From: a bacterium F11
Lineage (GTDB): Bacteria; Elusimicrobiota; Elusimicrobia; F11
Direction of reading: 5' to 3'
Length of the DNA: 35,534 nucleotides
NCBI GenBank assembly: GCA_002176905.1
Contig: MSYE01000088.1
Coordinates: 1 to 35,534 of the forward strand
The position numbers and the translations under genes were made by a program. Shown here piece after piece: positions 33,539 through 35,534 of this stretch; the first letter of the stretch is position 1; each line of letters begins with the position of its first letter. The notes beneath the pieces were generated by a model. The model did not search any database. It was not told the DNA's origin and saw only the letters and a program-made list of their open reading frames with translations.

Positions 33539-35479
33539 TTGTCGGAAGTTGAGATACAGCCAATTCGTGAAAAAAGTGTAAAAACGCCCGATTACTATAT
33601 TACTCATCTGAATGCCCTTATTGAAATCAAGTCTGTTCATGATTACAAAGAAACAAAAAGGATGGCCCAGATATCAGCAATATTGAACAAGCTGGATAAA
33701 TCTCTCAAAGACAATCCCAAATCAAAATCTATTACTGGTTTTTATATGGTCAGTCTCCCGCCACGTATAACAAAATTGAAGGACAACGATTACAAAGATT
33801 TTGCTAACCAAATTCTGAATGATATTTCTCAGGGTAAAACCGAGTCTGAATTTCGAGAAAACAAGTTGGAAATCAATCTTCTGAACTCAGAATCCAATGA
33901 CATTATTATCACTCAATCGCCCTCAGGTGGATTTGTGGACCCAGCTTTGACTATTCATGAAAACATTCGTGATTTGCTTTCCGTCGCAAATGAACAACTC
34001 TCTTTCAATTTCAAAAAAGAAAAGCCAAAAAAGATCATCCTATTTGAAAATAGATACCCCTTTGGAGACCGAATCCATGAGTTTGTTCAAGCCCTGAGCT
34101 ATTCTTATGAATTTTTATTACAGATGAATAATATTGATTCAATTTGGGTGCAAAACAAACGTCAAATGAACTATGTCCACACACTTATCTATGACAGGGC
34201 ATTCCTGCAAACTTATGATAAAAACACCCTCGAAGTTTCTGAGAAAAATAAAGATCTTTTACAAAAATGGTTTGTTCCGCTGAGTAGATTGGGAGACAAC
34301 CACCAAGATAAGTTATTTTCAGTTGTAAGAAAATTTATTCAAAATCATAAAGCCTCAGATATTTTTCCAGATAAGTATGTCAGGCAAGAAATCGTAAAAA
34401 TGGGCGAATGGCTTATTTCCAAGAAAAGAATAGGTGAATCATGCTGGCTTATAGACCGATTTATCGATGATCCAGATCCGGAAATACCAGCAGAAGACAA
34501 TGACGAGAATGATAATCGATACCACAATGAAATTATTGAAGGGAAGGATATATCAATAATCACGACTGTTCTTGGACACCTCGCTTGGGTTATTCAAAAA
34601 TTGACTGTTCACAAGGAACACATAGAAAAAGCCTTCTCCTATACCTTGAAATTGACAAAACATAATAATCTATATGTAAAACTTGAATCACTTATACCTC
34701 TTATCGAAATATCCGCCCGACGTAGTTGGCTGGATAAAGCTTCATATAAAACATTTCATAAACTGGTTTTCGATTTATTATCAAATTATGGACAATACCC
34801 AGCAATTGCAAAGAGACTTTGCCATGTTTTTTATCATTTCAAAGAAATTACTTCATCTGAGGCAGTGAAAGTCCTCAATACACTCAGGATAAGTTCTGAA
34901 TCAGCACCACTCTTTATTTACTTTTCAATATTTCGCAAAAAACACTTTTCTCATCAGGAGCCTTATGACCCATCGGGGCCAATCAAATGCATGGAAGATG
35001 TTATTTTCCAGACTACTGGTAATCGGAATTTACAAAGAAGTATTGCATGGCAATTTTGGAGAATACTGCAAAATAATCGAGATGTATTTGACGACTTGAA
35101 ACAATATGTTCCATTACTTCTCAAGGGACCGCACGATGGAACTATTTATCAACATATCAAGAGTATTATTGATGAATGGTTTGACCGTGAGCCGAGCACT
35201 TGCAAAGTTTGGACAATAGAATTACTGAGAAAGGTCGAAGAATATTCCAAATTGAAAGGCCCTCAGGATTTTTTTGAGAGCAATAAACTTTTTGAACATT
35301 TGGCGAACCATGCACCAGAAACATTTGTTACCTGCTTCAAATCCATATTGAAATCACATCAAAATGGGATGTATGTAGGTAATATTGATGGGATTATAAA
35401 CTCTACAGAACAAATAAAAGATCCTGAATTGAAAAAATCAATTCAAAAAGATATTTCATTACTCAAACAACCCAAATAA
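33539..35479 (+). CDS. Nuclease-like N-terminus with long helical C-terminus, possible defence protein
   Basis: A 646-codon frame beginning at TTG (AAGGA lies just upstream but too close). Residues about 15-36 (KTPDYYITHLNALIEIKSVH) fit a PD-(D/E)XK core: PD, then E-I-K. Residues about 55-80 (SITGFYMVSLPPRI) could be the next strand. From about 220 to the end the sequence is predicted helical and repetitive in feel (HEAT-like), with no motif I can name. The gene is AT-rich and lies with the preceding fragment next to tRNA-Pro(GGG), so horizontal acquisition is likely. A role in restriction or phage defence is inference. The true start may lie upstream if the two frames were once joined. Confidence 0.6.
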   Translation: MSEVEIQPIREKSVKTPDYYITHLNALIEIKSVHDYKETKRMAQISAILNKLDKSLKDNPKSKSITGFYMVSLPPRITKLKDNDYKDFANQILNDISQGKTESEFRENKLEINLLNSESNDIIITQSPSGGFVDPALTIHENIRDLLSVANEQLSFNFKKEKPKKIILFENRYPFGDRIHEFVQALSYSYEFLLQMNNIDSIWVQNKRQMNYVHTLIYDRAFLQTYDKNTLEVSEKNKDLLQKWFVPLSRLGDNHQDKLFSVVRKFIQNHKASDIFPDKYVRQEIVKMGEWLISKKRIGESCWLIDRFIDDPDPEIPAEDNDENDNRYHNEIIEGKDISIITTVLGHLAWVIQKLTVHKEHIEKAFSYTLKLTKHNNLYVKLESLIPLIEISARRSWLDKASYKTFHKLVFDLLSNYGQYPAIAKRLCHVFYHFKEITSSEAVKVLNTLRISSESAPLFIYFSIFRKKHFSHQEPYDPSGPIKCMEDVIFQTTGNRNLQRSIAWQFWRILQNNRDVFDDLKQYVPLLLKGPHDGTIYQHIKSIIDEWFDREPSTCKVWTIELLRKVEEYSKLKGPQDFFESNKLFEHLANHAPETFVTCFKSILKSHQNGMYVGNIDGIINSTEQIKDPELKKSIQKDISLLKQPK

Positions 35480-35496
35480 TACCCCTTACTTTTTTA

Positions 35497-35517
35497 TCAT
35501 GTAAAATAATTACATGA
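35497..35517. terminator. Small hairpin after the last gene, possible weak terminator
   Basis: Arms TCATGTAA and TTACATGA with loop AATAA, 17 bp after the stop. A T run precedes rather than follows it on the plus strand, so it is more plausible as a terminator for a minus-strand transcript or as an operator. Confidence 0.3.
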
Positions 35518-35534
35518 CTGAAAATACACAAAAT
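35514..35534 (+). CDS. Possible start of a further gene, cut by the window end
   Basis: An ATG at 35514 begins an open frame reading MTENTQN to the edge. There is no visible ribosome binding site, and the ATG overlaps the hairpin at 35497-35517. Too short to judge. Confidence 0.15.

Overview
The window looks like a chromosomal segment of an uncultured Gram-negative bacterium, most likely of the Candidatus Omnitrophota (OP3) or a related lineage. This is inferred from the gene types: outer-membrane beta-barrels, a PorV/PorQ-type barrel, a LpxL-like acyltransferase, and two giant multi-domain membrane proteins. The first giant protein opens with a signal peptide followed by a TraB/ChaN-like domain, an arrangement I associate with that group. 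The code appears standard: TGA is the natural stop of both the acyltransferase and the glycosyltransferase gene.

Left part (1-12,300), all protein genes on the minus strand: a receiver-like protein lacking its phospho-acceptor Asp (303-752), two putative porins separated by a strong terminator (948-3929), a membrane-anchored TPR protein, tRNA-Arg(CCU), apt, a primary-type sigma factor, a PorV/PorQ-like barrel fused to LysM, and a 1465-residue secreted protein. That last protein has a YjiK-like propeller, eleven PKD-like repeats and a C-terminal tail resembling a type IX secretion sorting domain. It lies 10 bp upstream of the PorV-like gene, which suggests a cargo and shuttle pair.

Middle part (12,400-18,300): tRNA-Pro(CGG), a WG-repeat protein and a TPR protein on plus; a glycolipid glycosyltransferase and lauroyl-transferase-like pair with a 4-bp overlap on minus; an EVE-domain protein on plus; a lipase-like alpha/beta hydrolase on minus.

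Right part (18,333-32,693): two giant genes on the minus strand (2533 and 2246 codons). They are in the same reading frame and are separated by one TGA and six codons, so they may be a single 4.8-kilocodon gene interrupted by one stop. Together they carry a TraB-like domain, a degenerate site-2-protease-like domain (QELGH), a kinase-like region, two GHKL-like domains, a SAM methyltransferase-like domain and many membrane segments. A 78-bp palindromic element is inserted in frame in the first. Arrays of CTTAA boxes phased at 11 bp lie upstream of both this gene and the PKD gene, suggesting shared control by an OmpR/PhoB-family regulator.

The far right (33,064-35,534) holds tRNA-Pro(GGG) followed by an AT-rich two-gene segment with nuclease-like PD-(D/E)XK motifs, probably acquired and possibly defensive. 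All three tRNA genes have perfect palindromes at their 5' side, and two of them on both sides.
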